Shown: positions 46,002 through 53,299, counted from the stretch's first letter. The stretch: 64,000 nt of DNA from Mesorhizobium sp. WSM3626 (GCF_000513935.1 NZ_AZUY01000001.1:6552-70551), one strand, 5' to 3'. Numbers and translations: made by a program. The notes: generated from the sequence alone by a model not told the origin.

Positions 46002-46109
46002 TGGAACCTTGACCCTGTTGCAGGCATGGAACGTGTTTGGCCGCGCGAGGTTTCGTTGCCGCCGATCACTGTAGCGTGAACTCTCCGGCATCTCCCGGCG
46101 AAACAATGC

Positions 46110-46316
46110 CTAGAGGATGTTGGTCGTCACCTCGACGACAATCGCGGCGCCTTCCAGTCCGCCGTTGGGAACATGCACGACGCGCGAGACCCTGAGGTCC
46201 TGTGGGCTGCCGTCGACCGACAGGGAAACGCTCTCGCCGATGCGCGGCACGGCCTGGAAAGTGACGTTGGTGGCGTCAGGCCGGTTGTCGATGGATATGC
46301 GGCAGTTGACGGTCAT
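46110..46316 (-). CDS. Small hypothetical protein
   Basis: 68 residues: TVNCRISIDNRPDATNVTFQAVPRIGESVSLS and VVHVPNGGLEGAAIVVEVTTNIL. Beta-rich, with a GGAG ribosome site before the ATG. It lies 108 bp upstream of the DUF982 gene on the same strand and may be co-transcribed. Not recognised further. Confidence 0.65.
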   Translation of the reverse strand: MTVNCRISIDNRPDATNVTFQAVPRIGESVSLSVDGSPQDLRVSRVVHVPNGGLEGAAIVVEVTTNIL

Positions 46317-46339
46317 GGGAATGTCTCCTGTGTCTGGCC

Positions 46340-46489
46340 ATGCCGGTCGTTAACGCCGGGTCCCTCAAATGGTTTCAGGAGGGCCGGAACAAACCCGAGA
46401 GCCCGCCGATGCCTGCCGGCCAACTGGCGACGTTGGTCGCGGCCCGGCGGCTTCGGCATCCGGACTTGTCGTTGCTGGCGGGCTTCTAA
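46340..46489 (+). CDS. Candidate 49-residue small protein
   Basis: ATG 46340 to TAA 46487-46489. The third-codon G/C bias resembles real genes. The translation runs MPVVNAGSLKWFQEGRNKPE ... RRLRHPDLSLLAGF. There is no clear ribosome site. The stop codon is formed by the first bases of the palindromic repeat at 46487. It may be real or a repeat-truncated remnant. Confidence 0.3.
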   Translation: MPVVNAGSLKWFQEGRNKPESPPMPAGQLATLVAARRLRHPDLSLLAGF

Positions 46490-46528
46490 AGCGCGTCGCG
46501 TCGAAACGGATTCATGCGACGCGCTTTA
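46487..46528. repeat. Palindromic repeat TAAAGCGCGTCGC
   Basis: Perfect 13-bp arms TAAAGCGCGTCGC and GCGACGCGCTTTA around a 16-bp loop. It is 13 bp upstream of the ATGCATGTCG element, so the two families sit side by side here. Confidence 0.85.
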
Positions 46529-46541
46529 GGTCCTTATTTTG

Positions 46542-46588
46542 ATGCATGTCGTTCCCCCAAACCGAGGTCACTTTTGGGCGACATGCAT
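46542..46588. repeat. Palindromic repeat, ATGCATGTCG family, copy 2
   Basis: Arms ATGCATGTCG and CGACATGCAT with a 27-bp centre containing CCCAAACCGAGGTCAC. It matches the 24473-24520 copy in arms and centre. It abuts the stop codon of the minus-strand gene at 46588. Confidence 0.85.
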
Positions 46589-46878
46589 TAGTTGCTGGCT
46601 CTCGGAACGAAATAGTTGGTGGTGACCGCATCGCTGCCGGTTCCCCGCGTGACTTGAACCGCGGCATAGCCTTCCGGAGGAATCGAGCCAGTCGCCGTCT
46701 GGTCGACCTGCTTGCATCGGCCGACCATTTCGCCGTTCGGCCACGGTGCCAGTCTGGCTTCAAGTGCCGCTTCGCATTCCTCCATCGATGAATAGACGAC
46801 CGGGCGCGTCTCCGTGGGCCGACAGAGCGATGCGCTGCATGAAAGCATCACCATCACCGCCACGGTTCCCGGATCCAT
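46588..46878 (-). CDS. Small hypothetical protein with N-terminal hydrophobic segment
   Basis: 96 residues. It begins MDPGTVAVMVMLSCSASLCRP and contains VVYSSMEECEAALEARLAPWPNGEMVGRCKQV. Four Cys could form disulfides, and a short hydrophobic N-terminus suggests export. The ATG follows AGGAGA. The stop directly abuts a palindromic repeat. Function unknown. Confidence 0.7.
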   Translation of the reverse strand: MDPGTVAVMVMLSCSASLCRPTETRPVVYSSMEECEAALEARLAPWPNGEMVGRCKQVDQTATGSIPPEGYAAVQVTRGTGSDAVTTNYFVPRASN

Positions 46879-47049
46879 GGAATTCTCCTGTTGGCCGACA
46901 ATGAACGCGCAACAGGCCGCGAGGTTTCATGCGGGCCCAGCGCGCCGCGACGGCTGGAGTCAAGCACGAGGTCTGATAGCGCCCTCACGTTTTACAAAGG
47001 CCCAGCGCCTCGGTCTCCGGGCCTTTGGATAGGGGAAATGTTGGGCACG

Positions 47050-47295
47050 TTAAAGGCCGAACGAGGGTAACGCCCAAGCGTTTTCGTACCCAAGGTGCGG
47101 CTTGGCATTCGTTGCGTCAGTCTGGGTTGCTGTGGCGGTTCCCGTTGCAATGCAGTCCAATTTTGCCGCCACTGGCGCCTTGATCGACAGACAAGCACAT
47201 GCCTTGGCAGCAGTGACTGTCGCCTTTTTTCCATGCGCCGCAGCGACACTCGACCCGGCGAGGACAAGCGCCAGGCAAATGAAGGCGATCTTCAT
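47050..47295 (-). CDS. Small secreted protein
   Basis: 81 residues. Signal peptide (KIAFICLALVLAGSSVAAAHG) with likely cleavage after AAA. The mature part is Ala/Lys/Thr-rich with CACLSIKAPVAAKLDCIATG (three Cys). The ATG follows GGAGA. No domain recognised. The next plus-strand sequence is the gene-poor block from 47296. Confidence 0.7.
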   Translation of the reverse strand: MKIAFICLALVLAGSSVAAAHGKKATVTAAKACACLSIKAPVAAKLDCIATGTATATQTDATNAKPHLGYENAWALPSFGL

Positions 47296-47790
47296 GAGGA
47301 TCTCCTATTTTAGTGTTGGCTAATTTAAAGTTAACGTAACGTTAACTGGCCGTCAATCGCGAGCGAGGTCCTGGGGCTGAAGCCACCTTCCTCCTGCCGG
47401 AAGGATCATGGCCGGTTCTTTACCTGTCCCGGATTGAGTCCGAATCGATGGGAGAGGATCGGGAGCGGCATGACCTTCGGCGCCGCACGCTCGCGCGCTC
47501 CGGCACGCGGTGATCAGCACCTCTATAACGATGGCTTTTTCCCAAGCCCTTCACTCCCCGAAGCAGAGGATGCTTCCGTTGCGGGAGAGAGTCCAGACAA
47601 GCATTAGTAAGTGCTAAAGAGCTCCTGGAAGACGTGCCTTGGCTGAATTATGATTTGGCCATGAGCTTTTTAACAACTTCAGTAACGGTTGATTCAACCA
47701 TTACTGGTATTTATTCCAGAGTGTGGTGGCGGCTCCGACAAAAGCGGGCGGGGCTAGTTGCCGAAGCCGCCTGCGCAGTCCGGTGGGATC

Positions 47791-47825
47791 TGACCGCGCT
47801 GTCTCAGAATAGGACAGCGCGGTCA
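47791..47825. terminator. Strong hairpin TGACCGCGCTGTC/GACAGCGCGGTCA
   Basis: Perfect 13-bp arms with a 9-nt loop. On the minus strand it follows the stop of the small remnant at 47834 by 8 bp. No long T-run follows, so intrinsic termination is possible but not certain. Confidence 0.5.
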
Positions 47826-47833
47826 ACGATCCG

Positions 47834-47950
47834 TTAATCGGGCGTCAACCGCCACTTGTCAGCTTTCCCACCCATGGTGATGATCGCCCCGCCCTTGGAT
47901 CGGCCTTTGGCCGTGGATAGCTCGGGCGGGCTCCGGTAGAGCTTGAGCAC
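47834..47950 (-). CDS. Candidate short gene or C-terminal remnant
   Basis: GTG 47950 to TAA 47834, 38 residues: LKLYRSPPELSTAKGRSKGG then AIITMGGKADKWRLTPD. It reads like a real C-terminus, with few rare codons and a hairpin right after the stop. An in-frame stop lies just upstream, so it is either a tiny gene or the tail of a truncated one. Not recognised. Confidence 0.3.
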   Translation of the reverse strand: MLKLYRSPPELSTAKGRSKGGAIITMGGKADKWRLTPD

Positions 47951-48401
47951 AGCGTGCTAAACTCGGGAGCCGCGTGGAACATTGTTGCGTACGGTATCCG
48001 GCGAGCAGCGCATAGCTTGCAGAAGCTTTAGCCCTCGATCTCAATCTTGAATGCTCGCACGCCGGCGTGGCAAAGCGCATGCCGGCTCGGCATCCAAGAA
48101 GGAGAGTTGCCTGGGAGGACGCCGAGCCTAACCGACGAGATTAGCGGGGGGCCGCGTCGTCTCGCCGGCTAAGGGTTTATGCGCTCTTTAAGGCAACTCG
48201 CACAAAGCATCCGAACGAACTAAGGGGTCAGCCGATCGGTGGTGCATCACTGACCGCTGTTCTGGCGCTGCTGGTTCCTTAGAGGGTGCTTCCTGTAATA
48301 GATGCGAAGCATCCGAATGAACGAGACGTCCTTGCGCTTCGCAAGGCGTAGGACCGCCGGGCGGGGGGAACCGCTCTCCGGCGGGGGTCTGCCAGCCCCT
48401 G

Positions 48402-48833
48402 TTAATAGTTCTTCATCGCTCGGTGCGGCATGGCGGCTTCCTCAAACTCGTCGCCACATGCGACGAAGCCCAGCTTTTCGTAAAGCGCGGTCTTGTCGGC
48501 CTGGGACGTGAGGTAGAAGCGGTTCTCGCCACGTGACCGCGCTATCCGCATCCCCGCCTGCATCATCCGCAAGGCGATGCCATTGCCCCTTGCATGGCGT
48601 AGCACGGCGACGCGGCCGAACTTGGCATGTTCGGTCAGAAAGACAATCCGCAGCGTGCCGACGACATCGCCTCCGTCGATGGCGACGACGTGAGTGGCCC
48701 CCGCGTCATAGGCGTCCCGTTCCACCGTCTCGGGCACGTTCTGCTCGACAATGAACACTTTGCGCCGGACCTCCAGCGCGAGGGCCCCTAGGTCAGAGGC
48801 AATGGAAACGGGTAGAATTGTTAGATTGGCCAT
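48402..48833 (-). CDS. GNAT family N-acetyltransferase
   Basis: 143 residues. LEVRRKVFIVEQNVP, VGTLRIVFL, the acetyl-CoA loop HARGNGIALRMMQAG (R/QxxGxG/A) near 80-92, and LTSQADKTALYEKLGFVACGDEFEEAAMPHRAM are typical of the ElaA/YjcF-like subgroup. Acetylates an unidentified amine. The ATG has a weak ribosome site. Confidence 0.92.
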   Translation of the reverse strand: MANLTILPVSIASDLGALALEVRRKVFIVEQNVPETVERDAYDAGATHVVAIDGGDVVGTLRIVFLTEHAKFGRVAVLRHARGNGIALRMMQAGMRIARSRGENRFYLTSQADKTALYEKLGFVACGDEFEEAAMPHRAMKNY

Positions 48834-48905
48834 AACGTTCGCAGATGTTTAGTTGATGAATATTCGATGAAATCGGCTTTGTAGCGCCTAGACTGTTGAA
48901 ATTGC

Positions 48906-48979
48906 TGGTTCCCGCTCATGGGCTCGAACCACGATTCACGCCTTCAAAGGGCGCTGTCCTACCATTAGACGAAGCGGGA
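48906..48979 (-). tRNA. tRNA-Gln (anticodon TTG)
   Basis: 74 nt on the minus strand. The acceptor stem TCCCGCT pairs with AGCGGGA, followed by A and an encoded CCA. The anticodon loop CTTTGAA gives anticodon TTG, reading CAA. The T-loop GGTTCGAGCC and the D-arm TAATGGTAGGA are intact. Confidence 0.92.
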
Positions 48980-49013
48980 AAGCTGGACCTTATGGCGCCC
49001 AGGCAGCTTGCGG

Positions 49014-49310
49014 TCAATTCGGGAAATTGTTGACCGGCTCTTCGCAGCGATAGACCGGGCAGTCGCCATCGCGGGACGGGACATAGGCCGACATCGGCAC
49101 TTCAGGCCAGTCGCACTCATTGCCGAACTGCCTGACATAGCGGTCATAGGTGTTGCGGCCGGTGGTCAGCACCACGGCGCGATGGCTCTGGATCATGGCC
49201 CGGATCTCGCCGCAGCCCATGGAGCGGCTGTCGGGGCGGGCATCGGCCAGACCGGTCGTCGCGAGCACGGCGCCGATGGCCGTCAACAGGGTCAGAGCAC
49301 GAGCGGACAT
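49014..49310 (-). CDS. Secreted Cys-containing small protein
   Basis: 98 residues. A signal peptide (ARALTLLTAIGAVLATTGLADA) is followed by MGCGEIRAMIQSHRAVVLTTGRNTYDRYVRQFGNECDWPE and CPVYRCEEPV. Four Cys in the mature part probably form two disulfides. I recall this as a conserved rhizobial periplasmic family. It lies next to the tRNA gene. Function unknown. Confidence 0.8.
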   Translation of the reverse strand: MSARALTLLTAIGAVLATTGLADARPDSRSMGCGEIRAMIQSHRAVVLTTGRNTYDRYVRQFGNECDWPEVPMSAYVPSRDGDCPVYRCEEPVNNFPN

Positions 49311-49497
49311 GACGGTTCTCTTTGGTTTGACAAAATTGCACAGGCGGCCGGTCCGGATTCGCACTGGAACGGCCGCTTGCATTGTCGCACACAACCCCTT
49401 TCGTGTCCGTTGGTTCCGCGACCGGTCGTACGGCGCGCGCATTAGGGCGCGGCGCCGGCGGGTGCGCAACCAAATCAGGCGTTGCGCATTGCTGGGC

Positions 49498-49707
49498 ATG
49501 GACGGCAGGAAGCCCTACGAAACACCGCAATGGCGGCCCGGAAACGAGGGCCCTCCGGCGATGTGCTGTTCCTTCTGCGGCGGCCGCGACCATGGTTTCG
49601 AGGAGTGTCCGCGCATGCCCGATCCTCTCCGGCCCGATGAGCCCGAAGGCGAGTCTACATCGGAAGAATCAGCCGGCCGATCCGAGGCGCCCTTGGCGGG
49701 TGGCTAA
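49498..49707 (+). CDS. Small protein with a CCHC zinc-knuckle-like motif
   Basis: 69 residues from ATG 49498. CSFCGGRDHGFEEC fits Cx2Cx4Hx4C exactly, the zinc-knuckle pattern of nucleic-acid-binding proteins, followed by an acidic Ser/Glu-rich tail (EPEGESTSEESAGRSE). The ribosome site is weak, and an inner ATG at 49561 begins just before the motif. It converges with the dehalogenase-like gene, with overlapping ends. Confidence 0.5.
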   Translation: MDGRKPYETPQWRPGNEGPPAMCCSFCGGRDHGFEECPRMPDPLRPDEPEGESTSEESAGRSEAPLAGG

Positions 49708-50606
49708 CCGGCGCCAGCCGCGCCGAAGAAATCGATCAGCGCGCCAGCCGTTTGCCCGGGCGCTTCCTCGGGGAAGAAATGTCCGCCTGACACCGCGCGG
49801 CCCCGCACGTCATCGGCCCAGTTCCGCCATAGCGCCAGCGGTCCGCCTTCGCCGGCATACCATTCGGCGAGCGCGCCTTGCCCGCTCCACAAGGCCAGCA
49901 CCGGACAGGCGATGCGCCGGCCGGCGGCTTTGTCCGCCCGGTCGTGGTCGCGGTCGAGCGTTGCCGCCGCCCGGTATTCCTCGCAGATCGCGTGGATGTG
50001 GGCGGGGTCGCGCAAGGCATCGACATAGGCCTGGCGGATGCCGGCGGGAAAGACATCGGGCGGCGAACCCCAGCCGCCCAGCGCATTGTCGACGATGGCG
50101 TCGGCGGCGCCCGCCAGGATCTTTTCCGGCAAGGGCTCGGGCTGCGCCAGCAAGGACCACGGCCAGTAGCCGAGGGCCAGCCGGGCATCGGCCCTGTCCC
50201 AGGCGTCGGCCGTGGGCACGATGTCGAGCACGGCGAGTTTTTCGATGCGGTCGGGATGGTCGAGCGCCAGACGGTAGGCGACACGCCCGCCGCGGTCATG
50301 GCCCGCGACCATGAAGGAGGTAAAACCGAGTTTGGCCATCATCGCCACCATGTCCGATGCCATGGCCCGCTTGGCATAGGGCGCATGATCGGCGGCCGAC
50401 GGCGGGCAGGCGCTGCGGCCATAGCCGCGCAGGTCGGCGCATATGACGGTGAAACGCTCGGCAAGCACCGGCGCAATATCGCGCCACATCTGATGGGTTT
50501 GCGGAAAGCCGTGCAGCAAAAGCACCGCCGGTCCGGCGCCGGCGCGGCGCACGAAAATGCCGGCGTCCCCGGTGTCGACGTCCATGGCTTGGAACTGCTC
50601 GAACAT
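49704..50606 (-). CDS. Alpha/beta hydrolase of the haloacetate-dehalogenase type
   Basis: 300 residues. LLLHGFPQTHQMW (oxyanion), the nucleophile Asp in GHDRGGRVAYRLALDHPDRIEKLAVLDIVPT with both carboxylate-binding Arg, and a C-terminal His in VSGGHFFPEEAPGQ match fluoroacetate dehalogenases. In the fluoride pocket the expected His-Trp pair reads Pro-Trp (GYWPWSLLAQP), so defluorination is doubtful while hydrolysis of other haloacids or esters remains possible. ATG at 50606; the open frame further upstream covers a tandem repeat and is not coding. Confidence 0.88.
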   Translation of the reverse strand: MFEQFQAMDVDTGDAGIFVRRAGAGPAVLLLHGFPQTHQMWRDIAPVLAERFTVICADLRGYGRSACPPSAADHAPYAKRAMASDMVAMMAKLGFTSFMVAGHDRGGRVAYRLALDHPDRIEKLAVLDIVPTADAWDRADARLALGYWPWSLLAQPEPLPEKILAGAADAIVDNALGGWGSPPDVFPAGIRQAYVDALRDPAHIHAICEEYRAAATLDRDHDRADKAAGRRIACPVLALWSGQGALAEWYAGEGGPLALWRNWADDVRGRAVSGGHFFPEEAPGQTAGALIDFFGAAGAG

Positions 50607-50812
50607 AGCTGGCCTCCGGCACAGGCAACGACTGGAGAACGGGGTTGGTTGCAGCGCCTTTCGCGCGACAAGTGGCCCCGGGTAAAGCCGGGCGCCACGC
50701 TGATCATGCTGGTGCTTCCGCACCAGCTCGAACCCAAGGCCGGCCTTGGGAAGAGGGCGACAAGAACGCCGCTCCGGCTCCAACGGGCCGGTTCCGCGAA
50801 TAAGCGTCCTTT

Positions 50813-50877
50813 CCAACCCTTGGGGCCAACCCTGGGGGCCAACCTTGGGGGCCAACCCTTGGGGCCAACCTTTTGGG
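50813..50877. repeat. Tandem repeat, five units of 13 bp
   Basis: Five contiguous units of about CCAACCCTTGGGG, each with one or two changes, and each itself a small palindrome (CCAA...TTGG). It lies 66 bp before the start of a small secreted-protein gene. Copy number may vary between strains. Confidence 0.9.
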
Positions 50878-50942
50878 CCGACGGGCGTTGTCTCCATGAA
50901 GGGAAGGCCGCCGCGGGCGGCCATTCAACGAAGGAGGCCGAG

Positions 50943-51239
50943 ATGAAACCTCTCGCCATTGCGTCATGCGCCGCGATGCTGGCCCTGGCGGTGCCGGCAA
51001 CGGCACAGGCGGCGCAACAGATACCGAACCAGCAGACCGACAAATGCCGGGCACAAATGGATCAGGGCGGCAAGCAGCAGCCCGGCGGCGGCGACCTCAG
51101 CGAAAAGCTCAACGATTGCGGCGGCGTGCTGAAGCCGCCGCCCACCGGCGACCAGGGCATGGCCGCGCCGGCGCCCGACGAAGGCAATACCCCGATAATC
51201 AAGCCGGGCGAAGTGCCGCCCCAGCCGCCGAAGCAGTAG
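50943..51239 (+). CDS. Small secreted Pro/Gln-rich protein
   Basis: 98 residues. Signal peptide (PLAIASCAAMLALAVPATAQA) followed by AAQQIPNQQTDKCRAQMDQGGKQQPGGGDLSEKLNDCGGVLKPPPTGDQGM and a proline-rich C-terminus. Two Cys. A strong AAGGAGG ribosome site precedes the ATG. It follows the 13-bp tandem repeat. Low-complexity and probably periplasmic; function unknown. Confidence 0.75.
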   Translation: MKPLAIASCAAMLALAVPATAQAAQQIPNQQTDKCRAQMDQGGKQQPGGGDLSEKLNDCGGVLKPPPTGDQGMAAPAPDEGNTPIIKPGEVPPQPPKQ

Positions 51240-51345
51240 AGCTAGAGCAATTCCAGGAAAAGTGTGAGCGGTTTTCCGTCCGGAATTGCGTCAAAACAAA
51301 GAGATAGAGCGGTTCGCCGTCTCCGTGAAACGGTGAACCGCTCTG
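51240..51345. repeat. Palindromic repeat with AGAGCGGTTCxCCGT arm
   Basis: It begins right after the secreted-protein stop: AGAGCAATTCCAGGAAAAG, a GCGGTTTTCCG core, then inverted arms GAGCGGTTCGCCGTCTCC and GTGAAACGGTGAACCGCTCT. I recall this element from many Hyphomicrobiales intergenic regions; only one copy is in this window. Confidence 0.7.
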
Positions 51346-51361
51346 GTCAGACGACATCGTC

Positions 51362-51442
51362 AGCGAGGCAGCGGAACCTCGCGGATCAGGAACAATGATC
51401 GAACCTGGTTCCACAAGAAGCAGGCGAGTTCGCCTGCTTTTT
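51362..51442 (+). ncRNA. Candidate small RNA ending in an intrinsic terminator
   Basis: Three consecutive stems: CGAGG/CCTCG (51364-51380), GGAAC/GTTCC (51389-51411) and the terminator AGCAGGCGA/TCGCCTGCT with five T (51419-51442). No obvious promoter is seen upstream, where a repeat element lies. The terminator alone could instead serve a convergent pair; the stems suggest an RNA. Confidence 0.35.
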
Positions 51443-51455
51443 GGATTTGCTTGAC

Positions 51456-51701
51456 TTACCTGACCAGAAGGCCGGCGTGATCGCACAGCGCGGTGAAGGC
51501 CTCCTGCGCCTGTCCCACGCCTTCATTGTTCTGCAGCGCCGACTCGATCTTTTCGCGCGCGGCTTGATAGAAAGGGCCGCGCTTCGCTTGTGGCCAGTCG
51601 ATCAGGATCTCACTGGCGTCCTGGAGCGTGGCCACCTCACGGATCGTGTCCGCCCCATGCGGCTTGACCCGCAGCGGTGTCGACAGCATCAAATCCGGCA
51701 T
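51456..51701 (-). CDS. DUF982 domain protein, copy B
   Basis: 81 residues: STPLRVKPHGADTIREVATLQDASEILIDWP, then ALQNNEGVGQAQEAFTALCDHAGLLV, the DUF982 pattern. It is 12 bp downstream of another DUF982 gene, so the two form a small operon. Function unknown. Confidence 0.85.
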   Translation of the reverse strand: MPDLMLSTPLRVKPHGADTIREVATLQDASEILIDWPQAKRGPFYQAAREKIESALQNNEGVGQAQEAFTALCDHAGLLVR

Positions 51702-51713
51702 TTTTATTTCCCG

Positions 51714-51938
51714 CTATTGGAGGATGCGCGCTTCGCGCGCGGCGTCGATCATCGCCCGCATCGCCTTTTCCGGCGCCGCCCAGCCATCCAGGGCATCGCG
51801 GCAGCTGCGCATTGCCGCCCGGTAGCGCCGGCCTTGGCCGGCCGGCCAGTCACCAAGGCACTCCAGCCCCTCCCAGGCGCTGCGCACCACGCGCTCCTGC
51901 TCAGGGGCCAATTTGAGGCGGATCGGTCGGGGAAACAT
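51714..51938 (-). CDS. DUF982 domain protein, copy C
   Basis: 74 residues from ATG 51938: PRPIRLKLAPEQERVVRSAWEGLECLGDWPAGQGRRYRAAMRSCRDALDGWAAPEKAMRAMIDAAREARILQ. It has the DUF982 spacing W...A...C..AL...A..A.I but is diverged from copies A and B. It is the first gene of the B/C pair; the upstream open frame is not supported. Confidence 0.85.
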   Translation of the reverse strand: MFPRPIRLKLAPEQERVVRSAWEGLECLGDWPAGQGRRYRAAMRSCRDALDGWAAPEKAMRAMIDAAREARILQ

Positions 51939-52076
51939 CTTGTCGTTCAACGGCCGTCTCCATGAATGGTGCAAATCGGCAAACCGGCTGAAGCCGACAT
52001 GCACCGAGGAAGCGGCGGATAACGTGGCCGACAAAGGAGGGTTCCGGGCCCCGACGATCAATTTTCAATCTTGCTT

Positions 52077-52520
52077 TCAGTCGCGCGCAACGGCATCCGA
52101 CAAGGGTCTCGGCGCGGGCAGATCCGCGCCCTGCGCCCGCGGCCGGTCATGCTCGAACTGCTCGGCGCCAGGCAAGGCATGCAGCCAGGTTTCGCGCCGG
52201 CCGGTCCACAATTCATATTGCGGTGCCAGGTCCGTCGGCACGACGTCGAGGCTGCCGAGCATCACCTCGGCCTCGTTGTCGTCGACCCAGGCGACGCGGC
52301 TGCCGCAGGTCGGGCAAAAGCTGCGCGTGCCGTAGCTGGCCACTTGGCCCGATGTCTCGAAAGCATCGCGCGGCCAGATGGCAAAGGCCGAATAGACCGA
52401 ACCGCCCGCCTTGCGGCAGTCCTTGCAGTGGCAAAGGCCGACCCGCGAGGGCTGGCCGGTGACGACGAACTGAACGCCGCCGCACAGGCAGCTGCCGGTC
52501 CTGCTTGATATCTCGGACAT
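52077..52520 (-). CDS. GFA family Zn-binding protein
   Basis: 147 residues. Zn ligands in SCLCGGVQF, LCHCKDCRKAGGS and FCPTCGSRVAW match the glutathione-dependent formaldehyde-activating (Gfa/CENP-V) fold. Most bacterial members have no proven formaldehyde role. A GGAGGGGC-type ribosome site precedes the ATG. It stands alone. Confidence 0.92.
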   Translation of the reverse strand: MSEISSRTGSCLCGGVQFVVTGQPSRVGLCHCKDCRKAGGSVYSAFAIWPRDAFETSGQVASYGTRSFCPTCGSRVAWVDDNEAEVMLGSLDVVPTDLAPQYELWTGRRETWLHALPGAEQFEHDRPRAQGADLPAPRPLSDAVARD

Positions 52521-52736
52521 GGTCGCGGCCCCTCCCTTTTTCGCCAGTCTGGCTTCGTCAGTTTGGCATACCGCGGGCCGGGCGGGACAGATGCTCGTCT
52601 GCCATTTCGTTGGCCAGGATGAGAAACCGGGAAAAAGACATCCTGTTCACCATACCGCCGGGCCCGGTTGACGCGGCCCGCAGCATCCTCCAACGCGACG
52701 CCGGCGAAATGGTTGCCGCCTCGCGGCCGCCTTCTT

Positions 52737-52916
52737 CTATCCGCGCGCGGCCATGTGGTTGTCGAGCTTCTTGCGCGAGGGGCCGTAGCGCTTGATGATG
52801 GTCTGCGCCTCGCTCTGCGGAATGCCATATTTGCGCGCGAAGGCGGCGACCTCGTAAGTCTCTTCGCTCGAGACCAGCTTGCGGTCCTGTTTGGTCTTCG
52901 ATTTGTCGTCGGGCAT
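52737..52916 (-). CDS. DUF3606 domain-containing protein
   Basis: 59 residues from ATG 52916: DDKSKTKQDRKLVSSEETYEVAAFARKYGIPQSEAQTIIKRYGPSRKKLDNHM, the whole-length DUF3606 pattern of small stress-associated proteins in alphaproteobacteria. Function unknown. About 660 bp then separate it from DoxX. Confidence 0.88.
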   Translation of the reverse strand: MPDDKSKTKQDRKLVSSEETYEVAAFARKYGIPQSEAQTIIKRYGPSRKKLDNHMAARG

Positions 52917-53050
52917 GGCGGGCCTCACTTTCTGTAAGCCGCATGGTCGCGCGGACGCCTGGATGTCGCGGTCAGACATAACACGGATCGGCCATGCTGG
53001 TTCCATGGCGGATGGCGGATGACCGCCGGGCACTTACCGCCGGCCCCGCT

Positions 53051-53299
53051 TCAGGCCGATGGAAGGCCGGGGCCGGCGCCACGGCTGTCGGGCGCCCCGC
53101 ATTCGGCGCAGGGCGCGCTGGCGCCGGGGCAGCCGCGGGAATGCGTGCCGGCGGGACAGCAAAGACCGTTTGAACTCGCCCAACGCGGGCACTGGAAAAC
53201 CTGTCCGGTGCCGGCGCAGCCATCGCACTCCAGGACCGGCGACCGGACCAGATAGGACTTCGTCCCCAACCTGAGGTTTGCGCCCAAAACTCGACCCAC
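53051..53299 (-). CDS. Candidate Cys-rich small protein
   Basis: 82 residues from GTG 53299. It has CDGCAGTG (the CxxCxGxG pattern of DnaJ-type zinc fingers), then CC, GC and CAEC, nine Cys in all, and third-codon bias toward G/C. There is no ribosome site and the start is uncertain. It may be real or a chance open frame; it lies in a 660-bp gap otherwise without genes. Confidence 0.3.
   Translation of the reverse strand: MGRVLGANLRLGTKSYLVRSPVLECDGCAGTGQVFQCPRWASSNGLCCPAGTHSRGCPGASAPCAECGAPDSRGAGPGLPSA

Larger units (their letters stand above)
47296..48401. other. 1.1-kb gene-poor block with structured features
   Basis: No convincing full-length gene on either strand. It holds a perfect hairpin (47791-47825), a short minus-strand coding remnant next to it (47834-47950), a closing stem GAGTTGCCT/AGGCAACTC (48104-48112 with 48191-48199) and two near-identical motifs AAGCATCCGAAyGAAC about 100 bp apart (near 48206 and 48307). 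Base composition is less G+C-rich than the neighbours at 47.6-47.7 kb. It may contain a structured RNA or decayed mobile DNA. Confidence 0.5.

Noticed and set aside
48104..48199. tmRNA, SRP or RNase P RNA in the gene-poor block
   Set aside because: None of the conserved motifs of those RNAs is visible; only an unassigned stem was seen.
50813..50877. CRISPR-like short repeats
   Set aside because: Units are contiguous without spacers, so this is a simple tandem repeat and not a CRISPR array.
50607..50924. N-terminal extension of the dehalogenase-like frame
   Set aside because: It translates the 13-bp tandem repeat and the other strand's promoter region; the family N-terminus begins at 50606.
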